The position numbers and the translations under genes were made by a program. A DNA stretch of 64,000 nucleotides from Canibacter sp052085365 (GTDB lineage: Bacteria; Actinomycetota; Actinomycetes; Actinomycetales; Microbacteriaceae). A model generated the notes under the pieces. The model did no database searches, had not been told where the DNA came from, and was given only the letters and a program-made list of their open reading frames with translations. The DNA is taken from positions 1-64,000 of the forward strand of contig JBQDFP010000004.1 in assembly GCA_052085365.1 (NCBI GenBank), written 5' to 3'. This document shows, piece after piece, positions 50,112 through 59,563 of the stretch (position 1 is its first letter; each line of letters opens with the position of its first letter).

Positions 50112-53100
50112 CTAGGCTTCAGAAGCATTGCGACGCGTAGCGATCATCGTGGCAGCCCCACCGATCAACAGCAGCAGCGCAGCGAGACCGATGAACGGTC
50201 CACTATTACTACCGGTTGCGGCAAGGCCTGCAGCCTTCCCGAGGATCCCTGGAACGATGACCTCTTCTGGAGTGTGGCCGTGCCAATCGTCGGAGTCTTC
50301 AACACCAGTGCCGGAGTAGAGACCTATTGCGGTCACTGATGCGGTGTCAAAGTGCACCTTGTCATAGCCAAGCGCCGGCAGTGTTGCCGAGCAGTCAAAT
50401 TGCGCACCGACTTCGAATGGACCATCCCAGGTGGTGCCCTTACTTCCGTCAGGGAACACACACTCAAGGTCGGTTGCAGTGCCAACACCGTCGATCAGTT
50501 TGTCGCTCACGGCCAAGCTGATCAGAGGTTCGGTGCCGTCGTTTGAAACGGTGAAATTCAGCTTCTGGTCTTTACCTGGCTTCAGTTCTTTACCTGGAGC
50601 TGAATCGAAGTCGCCGTCGTAGCCATCATTGAGCAGCGCACCTGTCTCATCGTATTCGGGCGCTTCGCCCTCATCGGTCCACTTCTCGATGTTGACGCTT
50701 GGCGAGTGCACGAAGCCCTGCCAATCATCTTCATCTTCAACATCGGTTCCGGAGTAGATACCGGTGCCAACGACTTTCGCGGTGTCAAAGTGGCTCTCAC
50801 CGTTCGTCAACGCGGGTAGCGTGCCCGAGCACTCAAACTGCGCCCCGATCTTGAGTGGGCCATCCCATTCGGTGCCAGTCGACTCGTCCGGGAACACACA
50901 TTCGAGGTCAGTGATCTCACCGACACCGTCAATAAGTTCGTCACTTACTTTGACGTCAATAAGGTCTTCACGTCCATCATTTGAGATCGTGAAGTTAATA
51001 GGGAGTTCTTTATTCGCGGCAAGTGCTTTGCCCGGAGCTTCATCAAAGTCACCGTCGAATCCATCGTTTTGAAGCTTGCCCGCTTCGTTATACTCAGGCG
51101 CTTCACCTTCATCGTTCCATTTCTCAATGTCGATGCTCGGGTCACCGTACGGATGAATCGTCGTGCTTGAACCCGCAATAGTGTTGACGATGTCTTCTTC
51201 AGTGCTGGTCGGTTTGACCGCGTAATATACGATGATTCGTCCATCGTTCGGGTTCAGACTCGTTCCCGGCGCTTGCTGAATCGCGACGGTATTCTCGCCC
51301 TCTGAGTACGTCGCAAGAATATTGCCGTTCATCTGCTGGTCAGTGAACTCAGGTTCATCAAGAAGTGGAGCACCATTTTCGTCAACCTGGACGAATCCGT
51401 AGAAATCTACGTTGTCTGGGAGATCGTCCGTCCGCGGGTTGATTTCAACCGGGAAGGCGTTTCCGTAGTTTCCACGTGGAATCACCTCGACAGAGTAAAT
51501 AAACGCGTCGTTAACGTATTCACCGTTCCGAATTTCAGCATTCAGGTCAGCAACCCAACCATTGTTTGCGTCGTCGTACACGCGCTTACGCAGTTCCGCT
51601 TCGTCACCGTATGACGTCACTTCTGATTGGTGTTCAGACCAGTAGTCAGCTTCTTCGTCGCTGCCGTACAGGGTCGCTTTGTTTTCAATCTCGAGTGTGG
51701 TTTTCCCCTCAAGTACGACAGTGGTGAGTGTCAACTCGATATTGAGTGTTTTACCGGGGTTAGCAGCGACCGTTTCTTTGCCGGCCGCACTCAGGGTGAT
51801 TTCGAGAAAGCCTTCGCTTGTGACCGTCAGTTTGAAGTCATCCTGACTGAGCGGCTGACCATCGTAGGTACCTGCGACCGGTGAGTCAGCCAGGTTCTCT
51901 GTTTCGAAGAATTCGGCGTTGACCTCATCAACGATCTTGAAATTCCCTTTGTCTACGCCCGCCTTCGCTGTGTCCACGACGAAGTTGTACTTCAGCTCTT
52001 GAGCCTCGTTTTGACCGCCTCTTACGTCACCTTCTGGGCCCACCTTCCTAAACGCAGCACTGTCGTTCAGGCCACCTTCGCGGTCATCAGGCAATACGAT
52101 CGGGTAACCGTCGTAGTCTTTTGTCACGGTTTGGCCGGGGGCATAGTTGAATTGAGCCGTGTTCGGCCAGCGGTATGAAGTTGCCCCGAGAATTGTCGTG
52201 TCGCCTGCTTCGGTCAGCCCCTCAACAGTGTTGAGCTGGGCCTTGACGGTTATTGCAGGCTTTGTGCTGTTGTCTTTGCCCACATTGACGAGCAGTGTTT
52301 GACCGTTGACACACCATTTGCCAACGTAGTCTTCACCAGCAAAAGCAGCTGCATCCGTGCAGTCGTCTACTCGAGTGAGTTCGATACCTTCTGCTGTAAT
52401 AAAGTCGTCTTCGTCAGTGAGCCACTCAGCCTGGTCGATCAAGGTATCCGAGATGACCACGTTTTGGTTGAGCGTAAAGTTGGGGTTGCGCTCGTCCCAT
52501 TGCGTAAGGTCGGCAGTCAAGGTGTATTCCATAACCGCAGGTTCTTCAAGAACACCGTCTTCAGCGATCACTTCAAGCTGGTTCCGGTTGCCACTTTTCG
52601 CAAATGCCCCACCAACACCGACACCGGGCACGTTTCCAGTGATCCCGACGGTCGCATCACGCGTTCCGTCCTCGCCAAAAGTTGCGGTGTTCTTCAGGTT
52701 GATGGAGAAATTCCCGGGAGCGCCATTAAGGTTCTCCCACTGTTTCTGCAGTTGTTCTTTGAGATGTGCGACGTCAGTGATCGTAGCTGTATACGTGATC
52801 GTGAGCTCTGAGTTAGCGGGTACGTCTACTGTCCCGGTAAAGCTCTTCCCCTCTATTTCTGGGTTGAATAGAAAATCTTCTGTTGCTTCGGGGTTGTACG
52901 TCTTCAGTGAGCCAGAAAAAGAGTCTTCTACATATTCGAGGCCAGTTGGCAGCTGATCTGTAATTGAATATTCTTCTCGCGCTTCGCTAGATTTCAGAAC
53001 CAGCGTGTAGGTCAACTCTTGGTCGTCAAACCCGTCTTTGAAACCGTCAAAGATGTAATTTCCGTCATCGTTCTGAACGACTTTCACAAAACTGCTGAGA

Positions 53101-53669
53101 TTGCCGGCATCAACCCGTTTGTCGTACCCGTCTTGGACGGTGACGGGCGGTTCTTCTTCGTGGATGATCTCTAGTGAGAGGTCAGTATTCTCTTCACCGA
53201 TGGTCCAGTTGATCGTTCCAGTGGTGGTTTCCGTTACTTCTAAGACTTTGAGGTTTAACGCAAGCGCGCCGTCACTGGTTCCCGGGGGTATGACATCTTT
53301 GAATTTAATTGTGATCGTGCCGTCGTCGTTACGAGTAATTGACTCGATCGCTTCGTTTCCATCTGGAAGTTCCGGCGCAGTAATCACATGCTCTGGCAAC
53401 TTCAGTACGATTTCTTTGCCGTCTATATCGGCTTCCGCGTCGTACTGGACTCTATAGAGAAGGTCCACGCCTTCGGGGACCTCGTCCCCGCTTCCGAGGG
53501 CTTGACCGTTGTATAGAACGTCAATTCGAATATCGTCCTCGTCGTCCGCGAACGCTGCGGGAGAGGCAACAATAAACCCGACCACAGCCAAAATCATTGC
53601 AAGGCACGCAGCAAGCACCCTTTGCAATGATCGTCCTTCTTTTTCACGCGTGAATAGAGCTGAACTCAA
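50112..53669 (-). CDS. Large wall-anchored surface protein (LAATG sorting signal, tandem repeats)
   Basis: A 1185-residue secreted protein. The start is placed at TTG 53669 because GGGGGAG lies 5 bases upstream; the frame is open for 55 more codons, but those would put a non-signal extension before the signal peptide. Signal peptide: KEGRSLQR basic region, hydrophobic core, cleavage after AFA (about 41). The body is acidic and beta-strand rich with isopeptide/DUF11-like adhesin segments. Two tandem 140-residue repeats (SxxIEKWxDEGEAPEY...) precede the C-terminal signal LAATG (about 1149), hydrophobic stretch and RR tail. LAxTG signals are sortase E substrates. The likely role is adhesion or a surface layer. 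Confidence 0.85.
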   Translation of the reverse strand: MSSALFTREKEGRSLQRVLAACLAMILAVVGFIVASPAAFADDEDDIRIDVLYNGQALGSGDEVPEGVDLLYRVQYDAEADIDGKEIVLKLPEHVITAPELPDGNEAIESITRNDDGTITIKFKDVIPPGTSDGALALNLKVLEVTETTTGTINWTIGEENTDLSLEIIHEEEPPVTVQDGYDKRVDAGNLSSFVKVVQNDDGNYIFDGFKDGFDDQELTYTLVLKSSEAREEYSITDQLPTGLEYVEDSFSGSLKTYNPEATEDFLFNPEIEGKSFTGTVDVPANSELTITYTATITDVAHLKEQLQKQWENLNGAPGNFSINLKNTATFGEDGTRDATVGITGNVPGVGVGGAFAKSGNRNQLEVIAEDGVLEEPAVMEYTLTADLTQWDERNPNFTLNQNVVISDTLIDQAEWLTDEDDFITAEGIELTRVDDCTDAAAFAGEDYVGKWCVNGQTLLVNVGKDNSTKPAITVKAQLNTVEGLTEAGDTTILGATSYRWPNTAQFNYAPGQTVTKDYDGYPIVLPDDREGGLNDSAAFRKVGPEGDVRGGQNEAQELKYNFVVDTAKAGVDKGNFKIVDEVNAEFFETENLADSPVAGTYDGQPLSQDDFKLTVTSEGFLEITLSAAGKETVAANPGKTLNIELTLTTVVLEGKTTLEIENKATLYGSDEEADYWSEHQSEVTSYGDEAELRKRVYDDANNGWVADLNAEIRNGEYVNDAFIYSVEVIPRGNYGNAFPVEINPRTDDLPDNVDFYGFVQVDENGAPLLDEPEFTDQQMNGNILATYSEGENTVAIQQAPGTSLNPNDGRIIVYYAVKPTSTEEDIVNTIAGSSTTIHPYGDPSIDIEKWNDEGEAPEYNEAGKLQNDGFDGDFDEAPGKALAANKELPINFTISNDGREDLIDVKVSDELIDGVGEITDLECVFPDESTGTEWDGPLKIGAQFECSGTLPALTNGESHFDTAKVVGTGIYSGTDVEDEDDWQGFVHSPSVNIEKWTDEGEAPEYDETGALLNDGYDGDFDSAPGKELKPGKDQKLNFTVSNDGTEPLISLAVSDKLIDGVGTATDLECVFPDGSKGTTWDGPFEVGAQFDCSATLPALGYDKVHFDTASVTAIGLYSGTGVEDSDDWHGHTPEEVIVPGILGKAAGLAATGSNSGPFIGLAALLLLIGGAATMIATRRNASEA
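50273..51137 (-). repeat. Two tandem ~430-bp coding repeats in the surface protein
   Basis: Unit 1 (about 51137-50700) and unit 2 (50699-50273) both encode SxxIEKWxDEGEAPEY, NDGxDGDFDxAPGKxL, DLECVFPDxSxGTxWDGP, CSxTLPAL, HFDTAxV and YSGTxVEDxDDW. Each holds a conserved pair of cysteines. The DNA has diverged more than the protein, so this is an old duplication under selection rather than a recent repeat. Confidence 0.85.
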
Positions 53670-53830
53670 CGGATCTCCCCCATAGATTTCCCCAAATGGC
53701 TCCCGCAAAACGACATGTCGCACTCCACCGAAGAGTGAGGCGACATCCGCGCGAAACTGCCATAGTGACAGTCGTGGCCTCATATAGGTTCTCGGGAATC
53801 TCACAGTTTGTAGCGCAGAAGTGAGAAAAA

Positions 53831-53875
53831 TCACCCGTTTTCGCCCTAAAATTCACCCGTTTCACGTCATGACGT
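53831..53875. promoter_or_regulatory. Direct repeats and palindrome upstream of the surface protein gene
   Basis: TCACCCGTTT occurs at 53831-53840 and 53853-53862, 22 bp apart (about two helical turns), and is followed by the 12-bp palindrome ACGTCATGACGT at 53864-53875. The block lies 160-210 bp upstream of the TTG start, between the surface protein and YeiH-family genes. Confidence 0.45.
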
Positions 53876-53902
53876 TGTTGAGCTGTCTACTTCTGGGAAA
53901 AG

Positions 53903-55003
53903 TTATGCCGCAACTGTGATGCCCACGAACGCAATGACCACAACCAGGACCGTCGCGCATCCTGCGAGCAGAAACGGTTTCGCACCGACAGCAACGAGTT
54001 TCTTAACCTTGACCCCGCAGCCGAGTCCAAACATTGCGGCGCTCAAGAGCACGGTCTGCAAAATTTCACCCGTCGCGAGGACGGCTTGGGGCAGGTCAAT
54101 AGTTGACCGCAGAGCAACCATTGCAATAAACCCAATAATAAACAGCGGCACAATCGGTGGCAGTTTTGCCGAGGTGCCGGGCCCGTGGGTTTCAGCCTCC
54201 ACTTGGCGGTGCATGCTTTGCGCCTGTCGTTCCTTGCACCGTTGCTGAACGCTCAGCGTCGCTACGATCGGGGCCAGCATGAGCACGCGTGCGAGTTTCA
54301 CAACGACAGCAACGGCGAGCGCTCCGCCTCCGATGATGCCACCGGCTGCAACAACCTGTGCGATTTCGTGGATCGACGCACCAGCTAACATTCCGGCAGA
54401 TTCGGGGGCCAAATGGGTCAGTGTCGCAATTAGTGGAATGAGTGGAATCATGAGCGTGCCGAACAGCACGACGAGTGCAACAGCGGTCACCGTGTCTTCT
54501 TCGGCTTCATCATCTGGGTCGACCACGCCCGCCGCTCCTGCGACCGCGGCAGCGCCGCAAATTGAAAACCCGCATGCGATCAGCAGGGTGAGGCCCGGGC
54601 GTACATCGAATAATTTGCCAAGCAATAGCGTCCCGAAGACACCACCGGCAACGATGCACACGACGACGATCAGCATGGGAGCGCCGAGGCCCAAAATGTC
54701 GGCGAGTACGAGTTTCAGACCGAGGAATACGATGCCGAGTCGCAACAGTTTTTTCGCAGAAAAGTCGATGCCAGCAGCTGTGACCGCGGGAAGTCGCACA
54801 AGATTTGCGGTCACTATTCCCAATACGATCGCGATAATGAGTGGACTCAGCCCCGGCAACCCGAGGTTCACCACCCAGGCGACACCGGCAACTCCGAGGC
54901 ACACTAGTAGGCCCGGCAAAATGTTGCGCAGTCTGCTTATCGCGTGGTTGAGGTGAGTTGGCTGGCCCTTCTGGGGTGTGATTTGTGTGGCTTGTGTGCT
55001 CAT
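53903..55003 (-). CDS. YeiH/UPF0324-family putative exporter
   Basis: A 366-residue membrane protein with about ten segments. LPGLLVCLGVAGVAWVVN, LSPLIIAIVLGIVTANL, GIDFSAKKLLRLGIVFLGLKLVLADI and LLIACGFSICGAAAVAGAAGVVDPDDEAEEDTVTAVALVVLFGTLMIPLIP are the defining blocks of the YeiH family (sulfate/sulfite-type exporters). ATG 55003 begins the homology; 60 further upstream codons are open but overlap the promoter region. It is divergent from a LysR regulator 125 bp away, the usual YeiE-YeiH arrangement. Confidence 0.87.
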   Translation of the reverse strand: MSTQATQITPQKGQPTHLNHAISRLRNILPGLLVCLGVAGVAWVVNLGLPGLSPLIIAIVLGIVTANLVRLPAVTAAGIDFSAKKLLRLGIVFLGLKLVLADILGLGAPMLIVVVCIVAGGVFGTLLLGKLFDVRPGLTLLIACGFSICGAAAVAGAAGVVDPDDEAEEDTVTAVALVVLFGTLMIPLIPLIATLTHLAPESAGMLAGASIHEIAQVVAAGGIIGGGALAVAVVVKLARVLMLAPIVATLSVQQRCKERQAQSMHRQVEAETHGPGTSAKLPPIVPLFIIGFIAMVALRSTIDLPQAVLATGEILQTVLLSAAMFGLGCGVKVKKLVAVGAKPFLLAGCATVLVVVIAFVGITVAA

Positions 55004-55128
55004 GTGTTCAATTTTTCTTGAAACAACTGACTCAGAGAAGACGCAATATCCGTACACCACACAAGTTATGCTTGTGGCCATAGGTCTGGACAAAGCTACC
55101 GGGCACGGGCCTGACGCTGGGAGAAAGA

Positions 55129-56043
55129 GTGACGATGCGAGTGCCACAACAGTCAGCACCCGATCTGGCAGCGCTCGACGCACTGGTGTTGATCGCTAAC
55201 ACGGGAAGCATTTCTGCCGCCAGTGCGCGTCTCGGCATCAGTCAGCAGGCCGTGTCGCTGCGGCTTCGCAACCTCGAAACCACAATCGGGTCACGCTTGG
55301 TTGTTCGCACTGCCACCGGTTCGCACCTCACTGCCACTGGCGAACTGGTCGCCGGGTGGGCCAGTCCTTTACTCGAGGCAAGCGAAACGTTCTCTGACGC
55401 CGTTGCTGCTTTGCGCAATCAGCAAGGCAGCACCCTAACTATCGCTGCCAGCCTCACAATCGCCGAGTACTTATTACCGACGTGGATCGCGTCGCTCCGC
55501 ACCCGCCTTAGCCGCAAAGCCCCGGCAGTTCGCCTCACCGCTATGAATAGTGTCGCGGTAATTGCTGAGGTTCGAAACGGGGCGGCCGATGTCGGTTTTA
55601 TTGAAACACCCGCGGTACCGACAGATTTGACGTCCGTGCGGTTTGCCCAAGACACGATCGAAATCGTTACCGCACGTGATCATCCGTGGGCGCGCCGCAC
55701 GCAGGTGACACTGGCTGAAGTTGCTGCTACTCCGCTCGTGCTGCGCGAGCCCGGCAGCGGAACTCGCCAAGCACTCGAGAACGCGTTCGCACGTGAAGGC
55801 ATGATGAGTCCGGCAGAGCCCGCCGAAGTCGCTTCCACGACTCTCGCAGTCAGAAGCGCAATCATGGCAGGCACGGCACCGGGAGCCCTGAGCGCGCTCG
55901 CAATCGCAGATGACGTTCGGGCCGGCAGGCTTGCTCGCGTCACCCTCGACGCAGAGGCAATTACCCGACCGTTGACGGCAGTGTGGAGCGGCAAGACGCT
56001 GAGTCCCGCGGCTGAACAGTTACTTGACGTTATTCGCGGGTAG
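55129..56043 (+). CDS. LysR-family regulator (YeiE/CysL-like)
   Basis: A 304-residue LysR regulator. The winged HTH at about 9-66 reads DLAALDALVLIANTGSISAASARLGISQQAVSLRLRNLETTIGSRLVVRTATG. The C-terminal substrate domain begins near 95 (TLTIAASLTIAEYLLPTWI), and AADVGFIETPAVP and VLREPGSGTRQALENAF are typical of the CysL/YeiE branch. GTG 55129 has GGGAG 5 bases upstream. Divergent from the YeiH-family gene, which it probably activates. The 3' end overlaps the convergent MMPL gene by 14 bp. Confidence 0.88.
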   Translation: MTMRVPQQSAPDLAALDALVLIANTGSISAASARLGISQQAVSLRLRNLETTIGSRLVVRTATGSHLTATGELVAGWASPLLEASETFSDAVAALRNQQGSTLTIAASLTIAEYLLPTWIASLRTRLSRKAPAVRLTAMNSVAVIAEVRNGAADVGFIETPAVPTDLTSVRFAQDTIEIVTARDHPWARRTQVTLAEVAATPLVLREPGSGTRQALENAFAREGMMSPAEPAEVASTTLAVRSAIMAGTAPGALSALAIADDVRAGRLARVTLDAEAITRPLTAVWSGKTLSPAAEQLLDVIRG

Positions 56044-58273
56044 TCGCAAGTGCTGCGGGGTCAGCGTGCTTCCCCACCGCAACGGGTTGCCCTTTTGCGA
56101 GCCGTGACGGCCACCATACTGGCGCACCAATGTCATACATGAGCGCGGGTACAAGCAGTGCGCGCACGATGAATGTGTCAAGCAGTACACCGAACGCGAC
56201 GATAAATGCGATCTGTGCCAAGAACAGAATCGGAATCACAAACAGTGCAGCAAACGTTGCGGCGAGCACGACTCCGGCAGAGGTGATGACACCACCGGTC
56301 ACTGACAGTCCGCGAATAATGCCTTCACGCGTCCCCAGAAGTTTCGTTTCTTCGCGCACACGTGTGGCGAGGAAAATGTTGTAGTCAATGCCGAGCGCCA
56401 CCAAGAACACAAAGCCGTACAGCGGCACAGCAGGGTCTGCCCCCGGGAATTCAAACACATGGTTGAATACGAGCGCAGATATGCCGAGCGCCGTACCAAA
56501 CGAGACCACTGTGGTGCTGATCAGCAGCAGCGGGGTCACGAATGATCGAAGCAGCAGCATCAAAATAATCATGATGACTATGAGCACGGTCGGAATAATA
56601 AGGTTCCGATCGTGGATCGAGGCTTCATTTGTATCAATCGCCGTCGCGGTGACACCTCCTACGATCGCATCGGATTGTGCGTCTTCGAGGGTGCTGCGAA
56701 TTTCTCGCACTGTGTCCGCTGCGGTCGCGGAATCTGCAGAATCAGTGAGTGTGCCCTGCAGCATGACGTGACCGTCAACTGTCGTGGGGTCAGGTTCCGG
56801 GGTTCCGGGTGGGCCAGCAGCGCTCACACCGTCCTCAGTGACCTGGGCAGTACCGGCTGCTGAGTCACTGCTGAGCACCGACACTCCATCGATACCCTGT
56901 TGACCGAGCAATACGTCAGCAACTGATTGCATTTCGTTCTCGGGAGTCAGCACCGAAACGGGGCTGCCTGAGCCTGCCGCAAAATGCTCACCGAGTGCCT
57001 CTTGGCCATCACGAGCCTGCGATGATCCCAATACAAGATCAGACTGGGCAACACCTTCCGCTTTCAACTGGGTCACTCCTGTAGCCGCAACAATCAGCAC
57101 CAGGAGTGTGACGATCCACACCACGCGCGGACGCCGTCGAATCACTCGCCCGAGGGCTGCCCACGGTCCTCGCGAATGGTCATCAACTGCAGTTTCTGGT
57201 GACTCCAGCTTGGGTCGTTTCGGCCAAAACGCTGCCCGGCCGAATACGAATAACAGCGCAGGCAGCAGTGTCAACGCTGACAGCATGGCGAACACGATGC
57301 CGATTGCCGCAACTGGGCCGAGCGTGCTGTTCGATTTCAGATCACTGAGCAGGAGGCACAAAAGCCCGGCGATGACGGTGCTTCCCGATGCCACAATGGC
57401 GGCGAAGGCTCCACGCAGGGCACCAACAGAGGCCACCCATGTGCTTGCTTCGTGCCGCAGTTGTTCTCGATACCTCGCCACATAGAGCAGCGAATAGTCG
57501 GTCGCCGCACCGATCACCAGAATAAAAAGAATGCCCTGGGTTTGCCCGCTCAAGAGCAGCACTCCAGCTTTCGCGAGCCACCACACGACCAAGAGCGCCA
57601 CAGTGAGGGCGAAGGTACTCGTCAGCAACACCGCGATCGGCAAGAGCAGGGACCGGTATACGAGGACCAGAATCACCAGAACTGCGGCGAGCGCAACGAG
57701 CAACAGTATGCCGTCAATCCCGGCGAATGCTTCGCCCAGGTCAGCACTAAACCCGGCGGGGCCCGTAACGAACAGTTCCACCCCATCCGGGACTGTTTCC
57801 TGTAAGGCAGCAGTAATCTGTTCGACGACGTCGCCAACATCAGCGTTGCTGTCAATCGGCACAAACAGTTCAAACGCTTGACCGTCTTCTGATGGAATGA
57901 GGGGTGAAATATCATCGGCGACACTTGCAATGCGCGTGAGATCATCCGCAGCGTCTGAGAGGTCTTCTGCCGCATCGTCAGTGAACGCTTCGGGCGAGGT
58001 GAACACGACGACGGCGGGAATCACGTCTTCGTCGTTAAATCGAACCAGTTGCTCTTGTACGCGGGTCGCGTCGGCTGATTCAGGAAGGTACGCAGTGAGA
58101 TCGTTCGATGAGACCTCAGACACTTTGCCGAAGTATGGACCACCGATACTTGCTGCAGACAGCCAGCACAGTATGAGCAGAGCCGGCACCAACACGCGTA
58201 ACCATTTCGCCGGAGCACGCCGCTTCGCCGAGGTTTCTTCACGTTGATGCTGCGGGGTATGGTCAGTAGTCAT
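56030..58273 (-). CDS. MMPL-family transporter (RND superfamily)
   Basis: A 747-residue MMPL protein with 12 membrane segments in two sets of six, each preceded by a large extracytoplasmic loop (about 40-180 and 400-545). GAATDYSLLYVARYREQL (about 255-272) and ALGIDYNIFLATRVREE (about 635-651) are the paired GxxxDY proton-relay motifs in TM4 and TM10. Members export lipids, siderophores or other lipophilic compounds to the envelope. It is monocistronic, converging on the LysR gene. No lipid biosynthesis genes are adjacent. Confidence 0.9.
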   Translation of the reverse strand: MTTDHTPQHQREETSAKRRAPAKWLRVLVPALLILCWLSAASIGGPYFGKVSEVSSNDLTAYLPESADATRVQEQLVRFNDEDVIPAVVVFTSPEAFTDDAAEDLSDAADDLTRIASVADDISPLIPSEDGQAFELFVPIDSNADVGDVVEQITAALQETVPDGVELFVTGPAGFSADLGEAFAGIDGILLLVALAAVLVILVLVYRSLLLPIAVLLTSTFALTVALLVVWWLAKAGVLLLSGQTQGILFILVIGAATDYSLLYVARYREQLRHEASTWVASVGALRGAFAAIVASGSTVIAGLLCLLLSDLKSNSTLGPVAAIGIVFAMLSALTLLPALLFVFGRAAFWPKRPKLESPETAVDDHSRGPWAALGRVIRRRPRVVWIVTLLVLIVAATGVTQLKAEGVAQSDLVLGSSQARDGQEALGEHFAAGSGSPVSVLTPENEMQSVADVLLGQQGIDGVSVLSSDSAAGTAQVTEDGVSAAGPPGTPEPDPTTVDGHVMLQGTLTDSADSATAADTVREIRSTLEDAQSDAIVGGVTATAIDTNEASIHDRNLIIPTVLIVIMIILMLLLRSFVTPLLLISTTVVSFGTALGISALVFNHVFEFPGADPAVPLYGFVFLVALGIDYNIFLATRVREETKLLGTREGIIRGLSVTGGVITSAGVVLAATFAALFVIPILFLAQIAFIVAFGVLLDTFIVRALLVPALMYDIGAPVWWPSRLAKGQPVAVGKHADPAALATTRE

Positions 58274-58420
58274 TCACGGCGCTCCGAACTGGTTTCCTTG
58301 CCCAGTGTACGAGTTACTTTGTATGTCACCCGTGCACCCACGCGGTTCGCACTCAGCCAAAATTCAGACTAACCTTGCTTGCGACCTGATTTCACTCGAA
58401 CTTGAAACGCAAGAAGGCGA

Positions 58421-59434
58421 ATGTCCCAGAATAATCAGACCCACGTAAAACCACCCGTTACCGGCCAGTCCGGCGAAGATCGTTCGGCACGTATTGCCGT
58501 GACCGTTTTCCCCGTGATTATTATCGCCGCGTTTCTTATTGGGTTTCTTTTCCCAACCGAGACGGCGCCGCTGGCAACCTACACCAGTACCGCACTCGGC
58601 ATCATCATGTTTGCCATGGGCATTACCCTGACACTGCCTGACTTTGCACTCGTGGTGAAGCGACCGTTGCCTGTGCTGCTCGGTGTGATCGCCCAGTACG
58701 TAATTATGCCGGGTCTTGCGATGCTGCTGGTCATCGTTTTTCGTCTGCCAGCTGAGCTCGCAGTCGGCGTCATTCTGGTCGGGTGTGCCCCGGGCGGCAC
58801 CTCATCAAACGTCATCACGTACCTGGCAAAGGGAGACGTTGCGCTTTCAGTGACTATGACCTCAGTTTCAACCTTGCTCGCGCCGCTGTTCACCCCGGTA
58901 TTGACGCTGTGGCTTGCCGGCGCACTACTGCCCGTGGATGCTGGCAGCATGGCATGGTCCATCGTGAAAATGGTACTGATTCCCATCGTTGCGGGCCTGT
59001 TGGTGCGTTGGATTTTGAAGAAGTGGATCGACGCGATCTTGCCAATTCTGCCGTGGATTAGTGTGCTCGGCATCGCGTACGTGGTGATTGCAGTGGTGTC
59101 GGGCTCCGCTGACAAGATCGTTGAAGCAGGCCTGCTGGTGCTGCTCGTGGTCATCTTGCACAACGGCCTGGGCTACCTGCTTGGCTACTTCGCGTCACGT
59201 GTTTTCCGCTACCCAGAACGCGTGGCTCGCACCACTGCTGTCGAAGTGGGTATGCAAAACTCTGGTCTTGCAGCAACTCTTGCAGCCGCACATTTCAGTC
59301 CGGTTGCTGCGCTTCCCTCTGCAGTGTTCAGCGTATGGCACAACATTTCTGGCGGTCTGCTCGCACTGTTCTTCCGTGCACGTTCCGCTCGTCAAGAAAA
59401 GCGCGCCCTCGCTGACGCAACCGCTTCCGAGTAA
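58421..59434 (+). CDS. Bile acid:sodium symporter (BASS) family transporter
   Basis: A 337-residue carrier with ten segments. GIIMFAMGITLTLPDFALVVKRPLPVLLGVIAQYVIMPGLAMLL, LVGCAPGGTSSNVITYLAKGDVALSVTMTSVSTLLAPLFTPVLTLWLAG and RTTAVEVGMQNSGLAATLAAAHF are the canonical BASS blocks, including the crossing-helix CAPGGxxSN and the EVGxQNSGL Na+ sites. Bacterial members move organic anions such as pantothenate or keto acids; the substrate here is not identifiable. ATG 58421 has AGAAGG upstream, and a terminator follows. Confidence 0.92.
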   Translation: MSQNNQTHVKPPVTGQSGEDRSARIAVTVFPVIIIAAFLIGFLFPTETAPLATYTSTALGIIMFAMGITLTLPDFALVVKRPLPVLLGVIAQYVIMPGLAMLLVIVFRLPAELAVGVILVGCAPGGTSSNVITYLAKGDVALSVTMTSVSTLLAPLFTPVLTLWLAGALLPVDAGSMAWSIVKMVLIPIVAGLLVRWILKKWIDAILPILPWISVLGIAYVVIAVVSGSADKIVEAGLLVLLVVILHNGLGYLLGYFASRVFRYPERVARTTAVEVGMQNSGLAATLAAAHFSPVAALPSAVFSVWHNISGGLLALFFRARSARQEKRALADATASE

Positions 59435-59472
59435 AGACCCCTCTGCTCGAGCAAAATCTCGCTCAGATATCA

Positions 59473-59515
59473 CTGTGGCCGCCGTCCCGTTTGGGTACGG
59501 CGGCCACAGCTTTTA
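59473..59515 (+). terminator. Terminator after the BASS transporter gene
   Basis: 13-bp perfect stem CTGTGGCCGCCGT / ACGGCGGCCACAG with an 11-base loop, followed by CTTTTATTT. It lies 38 bp after the BASS stop. Confidence 0.85.
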
Positions 59516-59563
59516 TTTACGTCAGGAGCACAAACAGGCAGGTATTGCAGCCTTCCCGCAACA

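Noticed and set aside
52357..52956. Long plus-strand frames (170 and 199 codons) opposite the surface protein
   Set aside because: Both are shadows of the repeat-rich, acidic surface protein; the two overlap each other and show no domain.
54279..54956. 225-codon plus-strand open frame inside the YeiH-family gene
   Set aside because: Antisense to a clear ten-segment membrane protein; low-complexity Ser/Thr/Ala/Pro translation typical of GC-rich shadow frames.
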